In this document: piece by piece, positions 18,621 through 29,479 of the stretch
How positions within the stretch are numbered: position 1 is the stretch's first letter
How the letters are laid out: the number at the start of each line of letters is the position of its first letter
Source of the DNA: Anas platyrhynchos
Taxonomy: Eukaryota > Chordata > Aves > Anseriformes > Anatidae
DNA length: 64,000 nt
Assembly (NCBI RefSeq): GCF_047663525.1
Contig: NC_092612.1
Span: 467,501 to 531,500, forward strand
Direction of reading: 5' to 3'
The notes under the pieces: generated by a model
Databases searched by the model: none
What the model was told of the DNA's origin: nothing
Seen by the model: the letters and a program-made list of their open reading frames with translations, nothing else
Made by a program: the position numbers and the translations under genes

Positions 18621-21600
18621 ATGGAGTGGCCGGCGGGCACGGACATGGCGGAGAAGCAGAACCCGGTGGACTACGGGGTCCAGATCCGCTTCATCAATGA
18701 CCTGCAGGAGCCCAAGAAGCCCCCCAAGGCGCGGGCTAAGCCGGGCTCCTACGGGGTGGCGGTGCGCGTGCAGGGCATCGCCGGGCAGCCCTTCGTCGTG
18801 CTCAACAGCGGCGAGAAGGGCAGCGACTCCTTCGGGGTGCAGATCAAAAGCGAGGGCGCCTACACCGGCCCCCCCGCCGGCCCCCGGCCCCCCGAGCTGC
18901 CCCCCGGCCCCGTCAGCCCCGACTCGGAGCTGCCGGAGAACCCCTACGTGCGCCGGCAGCCCTCCTGGAGCACCTCAGACGAGGAGCCCGGTGGGGGGGT
19001 CCCAGCGCCCCCCCGGCACAAGCCCCCCACCAAACGGCCGCCCAGGGAGGAGCTGCGGAGGACGCAGTCCCACGGCAATCTGCTCACTGCCCACGATGAC
19101 GAGGAGCCCTTTGCCCCCAGCCCACCGCGGGGGCAGCCTGGCGGCCCCCACCAGCCCCGGGCTCTGTCCGGCAGCAGAAGCAGCAGCATGCTGAGCGTCG
19201 CTGCGCCGCCCCGGCCGGCACCGGGCGAAGTGCCCGGCTTTGGGGCTGCCGCCAGGGAGCCCTCCTCGGACTCAGAGGCCCCGGGGCGCCGGCGGCCGGG
19301 GGGCTCTGATGGCAGCGACATAGACACCAAGCCGCTCTCCTCGGTGGACTCGCTCATCAGCAAATTTGACGGGAAGGTGCAGCAGAGGGGCCGGGCAGCC
19401 CGGAGGGGCCGCATCCCCTCGGAGGAGAGGAAGCGCTCGCAGAGCCTCGACGGCCGCGTGTCTCACCGCGCCGTGCCGGACGGCCGGGAGCTGAGCGGTG
19501 CCCGGCGCGGGGACGTTCGCCCCCTGCCCTCGGGGCCCACCGGCAGCCTGGGCCGGGAGCAGGGAGCCAGGCCGGCGGAGGAGGGGGCGGCGAGGAGCCA
19601 GCGGGCGACCCGGGGCACGGAGGAGCCCCCGACCGAGCGGCTGCAAAGCAAAGCCCGGGCAGAGCTGCAGGTACCGGGGGGATGGATCCCATCAAGGGCC
19701 TCATCCTGCGGGGCCTTGGGTCCTGCTGTTAGTGTGGGCTGAGCGCTGGTGGTGGTGCACGGGGGTCCTGCACTCGTTAATCTGGGCTCTGGGCCATGTT
19801 TGGGTTGGGCTGGGGACCCCTCACTGGTGCCGCTGCCCCCTCAGCTGAGCAGGGCACCCGCACTGCTTCTGGCTTCCCCGTGGGGCTGACGTCCTGCGAG
19901 CACTCAGCTGCCGCCCTGCCCGCAGCCCCTGCGTCTCGGGGGGCTTCTGGGCGAGAGCCTTCCCTGCTGGGGCACAAACACAGGAACCCGCGACACCACC
20001 CCCCAGTGCAGATCGGGCACCTCGCCCTGCGCTCCCCAGGGGACAGCATCCTCGGCTCAGCGGGGGCACCGGGTGGGGGGTTCGTGCCTGGCTCTCGCTG
20101 GAGCTGTGCTCCCGTCCTCGTGGCAGTTCAAATCCACCCCGGACCTGCTGCGGGACCAGCGGGAGGTGGCCCAGCCTGGCAGCAGCGAGCACACCAAGGA
20201 GCTCATCTACAGCATCCTGAAGGAGGGGTGAGCATCCCAGCTGCATCCCGGGCCCCGGCCGTTCCCTGTCCCAGTTCCTGAAGCGTGCTGCGGGGCAGGT
20301 CGGGAGCGGAGCTGCCCCAGTCGCTGCTGTGGGGGCTGCCTGGGGCAGGGCTCTGCGGATTGGGGCGGCTGCAGCCAGGTTAAGGCTATGGGGAGGAGAG
20401 CAGCCAGGCGCTTGGGGTGCCCCTGCCTCCCATGCTCACCCCGCTCCGTCCCCTCCGTACCCAAACGCTTTCCTTTTCCTGTGATGTCCTCAGGAGCAGA
20501 GACAGCGAAACCTCCCTGAAGAGGAAAACTGCCCTGGTGTTCGAGAAGGTGCAGGAGCTGACGGTGAGCTGGGGCCGGCACGGTGCTGCTCCCTGCCTCG
20601 TTCCCGCTGTGCTCAGGGGGAGGCAGGGGGCTCGCGTGGGCACCCCCCAACGCGTGGGGCACAGCACGAGGCTGAGGCCAGGCTGCCTCTGGGAGGAAAC
20701 TGCGGGGCCAAGCTCTGGCCAGCAGTGCCCGTGCGTGCCAGCTGAGCCCGGGGCTCCCCCCAGGTGCCTGCCAAGGACGCGGCGTGCTCCCAGCCCCAGC
20801 ACGCGGAGCTGGCCAGGAAGGTGGAGGAGCTGCAGGAACGGCTCGACGAGGAGACGAAGGTGAGGCCAGGCAGAAGGAGCTCCCTGCTCCCAGCGATGCT
20901 GGGGCAGCGGGCAGGGGGCATCGCCACGGCCACTTGTCCCCCTGGCGGGGGTCTCACTGCCGTCCCATCCCGGCAGCTCCGCCAGAAGCTGGAGCTGACG
21001 AGGGACCCTGCGCGGAGCGGCACCGCGCGGGCACTGGAGGCCCGGCTGCAGGAGGCTGAGGAGGAGAGCCAGCGCCTGCGGGCGGCCCTGGAGAAGAAAG
21101 GCCAGGAGCTGCAGAGGAGCCTGCAGGAGTAAGAGCTGCGCCGGGGCTGTCAGCGTGCTCTGGGGGTGCTGATGGGGGGCGCTGGGGATTTCTGAGGGTG
21201 CCAAGGCTGCAGGGATGGGGCTGGAGGAGCGGAGCGGGGCTCCTGTGCTGCCCCCATCCCATCACCTGCCGGAGGCACGGAGCCCAGCGAGCTCCCCACC
21301 CGTGCAGACGCTCGCCTGCCCTTAGGGCTGGAGACGTGCCCTGGGCTTCCCAGGGGGCTCAGAGCGGGGCACTGCCCCTCGTGCTCTCCCCTAGGCTGGC
21401 CGAGGCGAAGGCAGCCCGGGGACGGGCAGAAACCCGGCTGGGTGAGCGCGAGGAGCAGCTGGCGGCGATGCGCGAGGAGCTCGGCCGCCTGCACCAAGCC
21501 TCGGGGGCGTCTCCGGACAGGGAAGCCTTGTACAAGGTACGGCAACACGGCCAGGGGGGCGCGAGCATCCCCTGCTCACCACCGAGCCCACGGGGACCCC

Positions 21601-24600
21601 TCCGTGTCCCAGGAGCTGCTGGAGACCCGCGAGGAGCTGGAGGAGGCGCTGAGCTCCAAGCAGCGGCAGGAGGAGCACCTGCGGCTGCGGGAGCGGGAGC
21701 TGACGGCGCTGAAGGGGGCCCTGAAGGAGGAGGTGGCGAACCACGACAAGGAGCTGGACCGCGTCCGGCAGCAGTACCAAAGCGACATGGACCAGCTGCG
21801 GCGCAGCATGGAGGGCATCTCGCAGGTCTGCCCGCGGGGAGACCCCGGCGTCTCGCTGGGCAGGGTCTTAGCCTGGGGTCTGTGTCCATAAATCCCCCTC
21901 TGTGTGCTCCTGAGCTGGGATCGGGCTTTGTGTCCTGCCCCAGACCCTCCCCATCACAGCACGCCGCTGCCCTGGGCTGGAGGTGGCTCCCTAAGGGGGC
22001 ATGGGGCTCCCCAACAGCAGGGGGCTCCCCATTGGGGCCCGGGGCTCCCCGTGTCCCTTTGCAGCTTCCCCAGGCTGCTCTGGGAGGCGTTAACCCAGCA
22101 GGGGCTCGGCACTGTTGGAGCATCCCCTGAGGATGCAAGCGCTCAGTGCTCGGGTCCTGCCCGCCAGGATCAGGCCAGCCTGGAGTCGGAGAAGCAGAAA
22201 ATCAGCGCCGTGGTGAGGAACCTGCAGCGGGAGCTGGAGGAGAGCACGGAGGAGACGGGGCACTGGCGGGACATGTTCCAGAAGAACAAGGACGAGCTCC
22301 GCACCACGAAGCAGGAGTAAGCGCTGGTGGCAGGAGCAGCCTTCGTGCGACCACCCAGTGTCCCTCAGGGATGGGTCAGGGGGTGCCAGCCTCATCCTGC
22401 CCCTCTCCAGGCTGCTGCAGGTGAAGCTGGAGCGGGAGGAGTTCGAGGAGGAGCTGCGGGAGCTGCGGGAGCGCTTCTCAGCCGCACGGGAGGAGGCGGA
22501 CCAGGCGCGGAGCAACGCGCTGGACCCTGGCGAGCTGGAGGCGCTCAAGAAGGTGGGTGACAAGGGGGCAGCGTGGAAGGCGCAGCCCTGTCCTGCACCC
22601 CAGCAGGATGATGGCCAACAGGAGGGGTCCCCGTGACCCCCTCCCCGTCCCCAGGAGCTGCGCCAGGCCCAGGAGGCGCAGCGGGAGCTGGTGGCAGAGA
22701 AGCAGGAGCAGGACGAGCGGCTGCGGCAGCGGGAGCGGGAGCTGGCGGCCCTGCAGGGCACCATGCGGGAGGAGGCGTCCAGCCGCGACGGGGCCATCGA
22801 GCGGTACCGCAGGGACCTGCAGCAGCTCCAGAAGGAGCGGGACGAGGCCGTGAAGGTGAGTGCTGGGCCAGGGGAAGAGGAGCAGTTCCCACCACGGCCT
22901 GCTCTTGCTGTCTTGGGACCCCACGGAGCTTTGCGTGAGCCCCACATTTTGTCCTGGATCCCTCTCCCGCGGGCTGGGCTGGTGGCCACAAGCCCAAAGG
23001 GTCCCCTTGAGCCCCCTCCCAGCTCAGCAGCCAGCCCCGGGACCTCCTCATGCTGTTCCCGTTGCAGGAGAAGGCTTCCCTGGAGAGCGAGAGGGAGTCC
23101 TCGGAGCAGGCGAGGAAGGCGGTGGAGTCCACCCTGCGGGAGCTGCAGGAGCAGAAGGACGACCTGAGGAGGAAGGTCCTGGGCATGGAAACGCAGCTGA
23201 AGGAGTACGAGCGCATGGGCGAGAGCTGGGAGGGCTCCCAGGCCCGGCTCAAGGAGAAGGTCACCAAGCTGGAGGTGCGGAGCCCGTCCCTGCCACCCCC
23301 CCACGCATCCAGGACGTGGGCACCGGGTCCCGGAGCCGTGCTGGAGGCACGGGCAGGAGGCAGCTGTGAGTTTCACAAGCCTTGTCCCCGCAGGCAGAGC
23401 GCAGGCAGATGGAGGAGTCGCTGGGGGAATCCACGGACCGGGAGCAGGAGCTGCTGATGGCCAAGAGGTCGCTGGAGACGCGCTTGGACGAGGCGCAGCG
23501 CAGCCTGGCCCGGCTGACGCAGGAGCACCAGGAGCTGAGCGCCTCCTTCCAGGAGGAGCAGAGGCAGAAGGAGCAGCTGAAGCGCGCCAAGAGCGAGCTG
23601 GAGGAGCAGAAGCGGCTCCTGGACCGGACCACGGAGAAGCTGAACAAAGAGGTCGGCTCCCGTACCCCAGGGCCCTGTCCCGGGAGCGTTGGGTGTCACC
23701 ATGGGCACTCTGCACCGTGGGTTGGAGGGGGGTGGTGCTCAGGGATCCCTTCCATGGTGCTCCCGAGCTCCCAGAGCAGAAATGTTCCCCCCAGCTCCTT
23801 GCCCCCCATCAGCTCCTGAGCTCTCCCCGCTCTGCCGCAGCTGGAGCAAATGGCAGAGGAGTCGAACAGCTCACTGGCCGTGCTCAAGTCACAGCTGGAG
23901 GAGTTCAAGGAGAAGTCACGGAAGGAGATCACGGACTCCCAGAAACAAGCGAAGGACCGGGGTGCCGAGGTGGAGAAGATGCAGTTCAGCATGGGCCGGC
24001 TGCAGGACGAGGTTCGGCGGGGGCCGGCGGCTGCGGGGCCCCTCTGCTCCCTCTGCTCCCTCTCCTCCCTCGTTTCACGCGGGCTGCCCTTCCCCCAGGT
24101 GTCCCGGCTGAAGCAGGCGCTGCAGGACAGCCAGGCAGAGCGGGAGAGCGCGCTGCTGGACAAGGAGGTGCTGCTGCAGCGCCTGCACAACCTGGAGCAG
24201 GAGGCGGACGCCAAGCGGCGCTCCCAGGACGACCGCTCCCGGCAGGTCAAGGCGCTGGAGGTGGGTGGCGCAGCGCCCTAAAACCAAACCCGTGGCTTCT
24301 TCCAAACCACAGCCCCCTGCAGAGGGAGAGGGGTGGTGGTGCAGGGAGGGACGAGGATCCAGCGCTGCTTTGCTGCCTGTGGCACCGATCGGTGTGGTTC
24401 CTGCAGTGCTGAGCGCCAACAGCAAGGGGCAGAGCGCGCCCAGCCTTCCCCCTGCGCCCGAGCCAGAGCTGCTGCGAGGCAGGAGGGACGCGGGGTGGCA
24501 GTGCTGGGAGTGCTGCAGTTGGTAATTACTGCTGCAGCCGACCTCCTCGGCTCCCTTCAAGCCAGCATTGCCCCGCAACTCGCGTGGGAGAGCTGCCGTG

Positions 24601-27600
24601 CCTCCTGTGGGATGTTGCTTTAGGGTTATCCTTGCCTCTTTGAGCGTGTCTCCTCTCCTGGCTCCTGGGCTGTGCCAGGGCCCTGGGGCAGTTGGGTTTT
24701 GCTGGGCTGGAGGCTGCTGAGCAGCCCGATGTTGGTGCGAGCCCCTTCTTCCAGCACCTCGGTGCTCATCGCTGGCAGCACGGCACCTTCTTGAGCGGGT
24801 GGGCGCTCGCTGCCCCCAGCCAGCCCCTCCAGCTGCCTGTCCCCTTGCTGTGGGGACCGTGGGGTCACGCCGACCTGTTCTGGCTTGTAGGAGAAGTCCA
24901 AGCGCCTGGAGGTGGAGCTGGATGAGGAGAGGACCACGGTGGAGCTGCTGACAGAGCGGGTCAACCGCAGCAGAGACCAGGTAGGGCGGGCGGTGCCGTG
25001 CCAGAGCCCCCCGAGCCGCAGCCCGGTCCTCTCCGGTGCAGAGCCTGGGCTCCTGGCTGCAGTCCCCGGGTTGGAGCCTCGTTAGCGAGCTGTTACTGAG
25101 CAGCCCCGACCCCTCCCATTGCTCCCAGTGTCTAAATACAACCGAGGTGTCATCTGAAAAGCTGGTTCAGGTGCAAGAGGAAATTATACGAGCTTGGTGA
25201 AAAAAAAAAAAATCCCCTGAAATTACAGGGTGAGGTTTGTGTTTATGCAGGAAGTTGGGGCTAAAATTACGCCAGTCTCCTGGCTGTAACCTCTCTATTA
25301 ACCCACCTGCTAATTAGCTTCAAAGCCGGAGCTGGTGCTGGAGCTCTGCGCGCAGGCGTGAGCTGCTGCCGAGCCTCCTGGCACCGGCACCGATCGGCTT
25401 TGCCGACCCCCTGGTCTGTGCAGGGAGAGGGTGGCAGCGCTGTGGGGCTTTGGGAGAGGCAGACCCTTCGCTCCCAGCCCTGCTGTGATCCCCTCGGGCT
25501 GTGGAAGGGGCATCTTGGCACCCTGGGGTGCCCCATGACACAGGGTTTGTCCTGGTGAGCTGGTAAATTGGGTGGGTTTTCCCATTTTTCATCTGGTAAA
25601 TGGGGACATCTACGAGGATGAGATCCTTCCAGGAGGAGACTTGTCCTGGGAGTACTCAACGTGCCCAAACTGCAGGTGCTGAGGGGCAGAGGTGTTTGTG
25701 AAACCGGAGCGTGGTTCGAAAAAAAATCATTGTGACTTTTGGGCTGCTTAGACATAACTCAAGCAACCCTTTGTACAGAAGTACGTTCCCTCGACCTTAA
25801 AATAACGCACAGACGTGTATTTAGCTCTGGGCAGCCTCCAACAGGCCCGTGGGGACCTTGGGGTTGATTCATCAGAGCATCAAATCCATTTCTGCCCCGA
25901 GCGTGGCTGCGCTGCAGTGCCCGGAGGTGCCAGGCAGAGCTGAGAGCGCAGCCAGGTCCTCGAATCCCAGTCCAACCAGTTAAACCCTCCAGTAGGAAAT
26001 TGCAGTCCTCATCCCCCAGCCACGCATGCCTGGAGGGGGGGAGGCGCGACCGCCGCTCACTGGAAGGGCAATAGCCGACTGGGGAAGGAACCAAAATCCT
26101 CTCGCTAGGGTTCCTGTGTTCTGTGACTGCCGGGAACTGCTGGGGCTGGGTGGAATGGGGCCGGGGACCCCGGGTTGTGGCCACCTGCAGTGTCCCCACT
26201 GCGGGGCTAAACCCCCCTGTGCCCCCTCTCCCCAGATCGACCAGCTGCGGGCAGAGCTGCTGCAGGAGCGCTCCAGCCGCCAGGACCTGGAGTGTGACAA
26301 GGTGTCTCTGGAGCGGCAGGTGAGTGGAGGGGCCGCATCCAGCCCACGGCCCTGCCGGACCCGGGGACCCTCGTGCAGTCGCCTCGGCTTCCCTGCCCCT
26401 CTCCAGCACGTCCCCTGTGTTTGCAAGGGGCTGTCCCACTTCAGCAGCTAAATGCCCACTCCCAGGCTGGATGCAGCCTCTTCCCCTTCCTCCCCGTGCC
26501 CCAGCCTCAGGCAGAGCATCCTCGGAGCTGTCTCCTTGTGTCGCTCCACCTGGTTCCTGCCCGGGATGCTGCAGGGAAGTGCTGCAGAGTGGGGCCCCCC
26601 CGGGGCTCCCGCGGGATCCCCCCTTCCCTCACGCCCTGGGGCCACAGCGAGCGGCTCCCCGCCGGCCCCTCCGGGCTCTGAGCCCTTCATTACCCAACGT
26701 GGAGCTGGCTGGGAGCAAAGCGGATCAATGGGAAATGAGCTCCTCGAGCCCTGCTCGTTCCCGGGGTGTCATTACCGCTGCCAAAACCAGCACGGGGCAC
26801 GCGCCGCTGGCACCGCGCAGCAGCTGGGGTGCTCCTGGCCCGCCATGGGGAGAACAGCTATGTTATGCGGTGCTTTTGGGGTAGAAGCAGCTTTTTGGCT
26901 TTATTCCTTGGGCCAAAAGCCGTGCCCCCCATGTCCTCCCCCAGAACAAGGAGCTGAAGAACCGCTTGGCCAGCTCTGAGGGCCTGCAGAAGCCCAGCGG
27001 CAACGTCTCGCAGCTGGAGGCGCGCGTGGAGGAGCTGCAGGACAGGCTGCAGGCGGAGGAGAGGTAGCGGCCCCCCCGCGCCCCCCGTCCCCATGCACTG
27101 GGGGCTGCCGCCCTCACCCACACCTCGCGGCTCCCCCCAGGGAGAAGAACGTCCTGCTGTCCTCCACCCGCAAGCTGGAGCGCAAGGTGAAGGAGCTGAC
27201 CATCCAGATCGACGACGAGCGGCAGCACGTCAGCGACCAGAAGGACCAGGTGGGGTGGTTGGGGGGGGTGGTGGGCGCGCAGCCCCCCCCCAGCCCGGCT
27301 CGGTGCCATCTGACCCAGCGCCCGCGTCCCCCCCAGCTGAGCCTGCGGGTGAAGGCCCTGAAGCGCCAGGTGGACGAGGCCGAGGAGGAGATCGAGCGGC
27401 TGGAGGCTGCTCGCAAGAAGGCGCAGCGCGAGCTGGAGGAGCAGCACGAGCTCAACGAGCAGCTGCAGGCCCGCATCAAGACGCTGGAGAAAGAGGCCTG
27501 GTAGGGAGCTGGGGGGTCACCACCGCCTCCCCCCCATCATTCTGCCTTCCCCCCATGCTGAGCCCTCTCCTCCCTCCCCGCTGCAGGCGCAAGGCCGCCC

Positions 27601-27728
27601 GCTCGGCCGCCGAGTCGTCGCTGCAGGACGAGGCGCTCAGCTCGGACGAGGAGCTGGACAGCGCCTACGGGCCCTCCTCCATCGCCTCGCTGCTCAACGA
27701 GGCCAACCTGCAGACCAGCTCCTGCTGA
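18621..27728 (+). CDS. CGN: CGN, cingulin
   Basis: Twenty coding exons join in frame: 18621-19670, 20127-20227, 20494-20563, 20764-20859, 20977-21128, 21395-21536, 21613-21825, 22168-22316, 22411-22552, 22655-22855, 23068-23274, 23394-23651, 23841-24011, 24099-24260, 24891-24980, 26236-26319, 26945-27063, 27141-27249, 27337-27500 and 27587-27728. The product is 1273 residues from the first ATG, or 1265 from the ATG at 18645, which matches the human start (MAE...PVD.GVQIRFI). Cingulin is a cytoplasmic tight-junction scaffold that binds ZO-1, actin and RhoGEFs. The Pro/Ser-rich head (exon 1 here) holds the conserved [19 protein letters not shown] segment; a long coiled-coil rod runs from about residue 410; the acidic tail ends LQTSSC. 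The 18621 ATG has a strong context (GGCATGG). Several donors are weak (after 21825, 23651 and 24011). Confidence 0.97.
24981..26235 (+). other. CGN: Long CGN intron
   Basis: At about 1.26 kb this is by far the longest intron in the CGN rod region. It contains a 12-A run near 25200 and an AT-rich island at 25255-25325 with CACCTG (25304-25309) overlapping GCTAATTAGC (25309-25318). No coding sequence is visible. Confidence 0.7.
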
Positions 27729-28136
27729 GGGCCCGGGGCCACCGCAGGATCGGGCCGCCGGGTGCAGGAGGCCGTTTGTCGACACGGAGGAAGAGGGGCC
27801 GGGCCGAGTTGTGGGCTGGGGGGGCCGCAGCCCCCAGGACCCCGTCTGGCCTCTTTGTCTTCCTGCGGGTCTCAGGGCACCGAACTCGGCGTGGTTGAAG
27901 CAGGGACGTGGCGGGGGCCGTGCGGCCCCGGGGAGCTGCGTGCCGGGGTCCCCCAGCAGCGGGGACGGGGGGGACACGGTCACAGGGACGCTGCAGAGCC
28001 GGGGGCAGGCTCGTGCTGGGTGTCCGTGTGTCCGTCCCCTCTGGCAGCACCCGCAGCCCCAGAGGCTCCCATTTATTTTTGTATGCACCAGCCCTCCACC
28101 CTCCGCTGCTCTTTTCCCTCTCAAAGTGCTATTTTA

Positions 28137-28142
28137 AATAAA
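28137..28142 (+). terminator. CGN: CGN poly(A) signal
   Basis: AATAAA lies 409 nt after the CGN stop and is followed by a TG-rich stretch near 28157-28166. The 3'UTR is GC-rich up to this point. It is the only good hexamer before the TUFT1 promoter. Confidence 0.85.
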
Positions 28143-28164
28143 ATCAAACATTTTAACGTGTGTG

Positions 28165-29350
28165 GTGCCTGCGGCATTGGTCCAGGGCCGGGAGGGAGCG
28201 TGGGGCTGGGGCCATGGGTGGGGGCCGGGGCTCGGCGGCACGAGGCTCCCTCCTGCTCAGCTGGATCTGGCTCCAAGATAAATCCTCGTTATCACTAATT
28301 AACAAGGATGGGAGCCTTGCCAAATGCTAATTAGTGCCATTGCTTTGATTGGCAGGTGTTTACCGCAGTTCCCCTCCATGGCCTTGAGCAGGGCCGAGCT
28401 GGCTCCGGCCCTGGGCTCGTGTAGGGCCGGGGCAGTGCGTGGTGCCCCGGGGCCCGGTCCTCCCCAGCCCCACTGCCTCAGTTTCCCCTTTCACACCCCG
28501 CTGGTGCTGGCTGGGACGCAGCAGCCGGTGGGGGCGGTCACAGCGATGGCAGCGGTGACACCCACGTCCCCACCGTGCACCAGGGAGGGACCCAGCCTGT
28601 CCTGGGCCTGCGTCACCGCTGCCAAGGGCCGTGCCCGGCACCCGGCCCCGCACCCACGGCATCCCCGCTGCGGCCGGGCCCTGCAAGCACAACCGGTCCT
28701 GCCTGGGGCCTGGCTCCTCCCGGCCACGCGTGTGGGGGCCGCGGGCAGCCACCATCCCTGCCCCAGCCAGCAAGGGGGGTGCCACAGCCCCTCTCTGCCT
28801 CGGTTTCCCCTCTGGGCTCTGTGGCCACTCAGTTGCGGGGTGCCCAGGAGGCGAGGAGCCTGGCTGAGCATCACCAAAGCCGGCCGTGACCCCGGGTTTG
28901 CTTTGGGGAGCGCCGTCCTGGCGCAGTGTCCCCACCCTGTAGCCTGCGCGTGGCCCCGGTGACCGCACGGGGCCTGGGGCTGGTGGCGAGGCTGAGGCCG
29001 GCTGAGCTCATTGCATTGGTACCCGGCAGTGGGGCTGAGGCTGAGCTCATGGCAGCGCTACGCGGCGCCTTGTGCCCGGCACGCCCTGGGACGCCAGCCC
29101 CGAGCCCCACGGTGCCAAATGGGGGCTCCCCGGGGTGCAGGGGGGAGAAGGCTGCAGGGGCACGGGCTGGTGGGCTTTGGGACGCTGTGGCTTGGCACGG
29201 CTCGGCGTGGCACGGCTCAGTGTGGCACGGCTCGGCTCGGCACATTTGGGCTCAGTTTGGCACATTTTGGCTCATTTTGGCTCGGCTCAGCCCCCCTTGC
29301 CCAGTCCCGGTACCCCCTGGCGCAGCCCCTCGGCACATCAAGGGTGCCAG
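28165..29350. other. CGN-TUFT1 intergenic region
   Basis: About 1.2 kb separates the two genes. An AT-rich island at 28265-28365 carries AGATAA (28276-28281), TTATCA (28289-28294), TAATTAA (28296-28302) and TGTTTAC (28357-28363). Toward the TUFT1 promoter, 29190-29290 is a degenerate repeat of TGGCACGGCTCGG-like units. No coding match was seen. Confidence 0.6.
29190..29290. repeat. Degenerate tandem repeat upstream of TUFT1
   Basis: Imperfect units related to TGGCACGGCTCGG and TTTGGCACATTTTGGCTC are arranged in tandem about 150 bp upstream of the TUFT1 TATA box. Unit length varies from 10 to 20 bp. No known repeat family is recognised. Confidence 0.6.
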
Positions 29351-29438
29351 GGGCGTGGCCAACACACAAGTGGGCGTGGCCAACGGGTTGGGCGTGGCCA
29401 CGGGGCGGGGGCGTGTCCGGGGGCGTGGCCGTATATAA
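29351..29438 (+). promoter_or_regulatory. TUFT1: TUFT1 promoter: five GGGCGTG boxes and TATA
   Basis: Four copies of GGGCGTGGCC (29351-29360, 29372-29381, 29390-29399, 29421-29430) and one variant GGGCGTGTCC (29409-29418) stand in the same orientation. TATATAA follows at 29432-29438. The boxes fit KLF/SP-type sites. With transcription starting about 25-30 nt after the TATA box, the leader before the ATG at 29480 would be only about 20 nt. Confidence 0.8.
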
Positions 29439-29479
29439 GCCCGGGGGCGGCGGCGCGGGGCCGCAGTCGCGGCGGGGCC

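Noticed and set aside
22090-23715. 541-codon minus-strand frame across CGN exons
   Set aside because: It is the complement of coiled-coil codons rich in GAG and CTG, giving Leu/Leu/Gln-like runs, and crosses introns of CGN.
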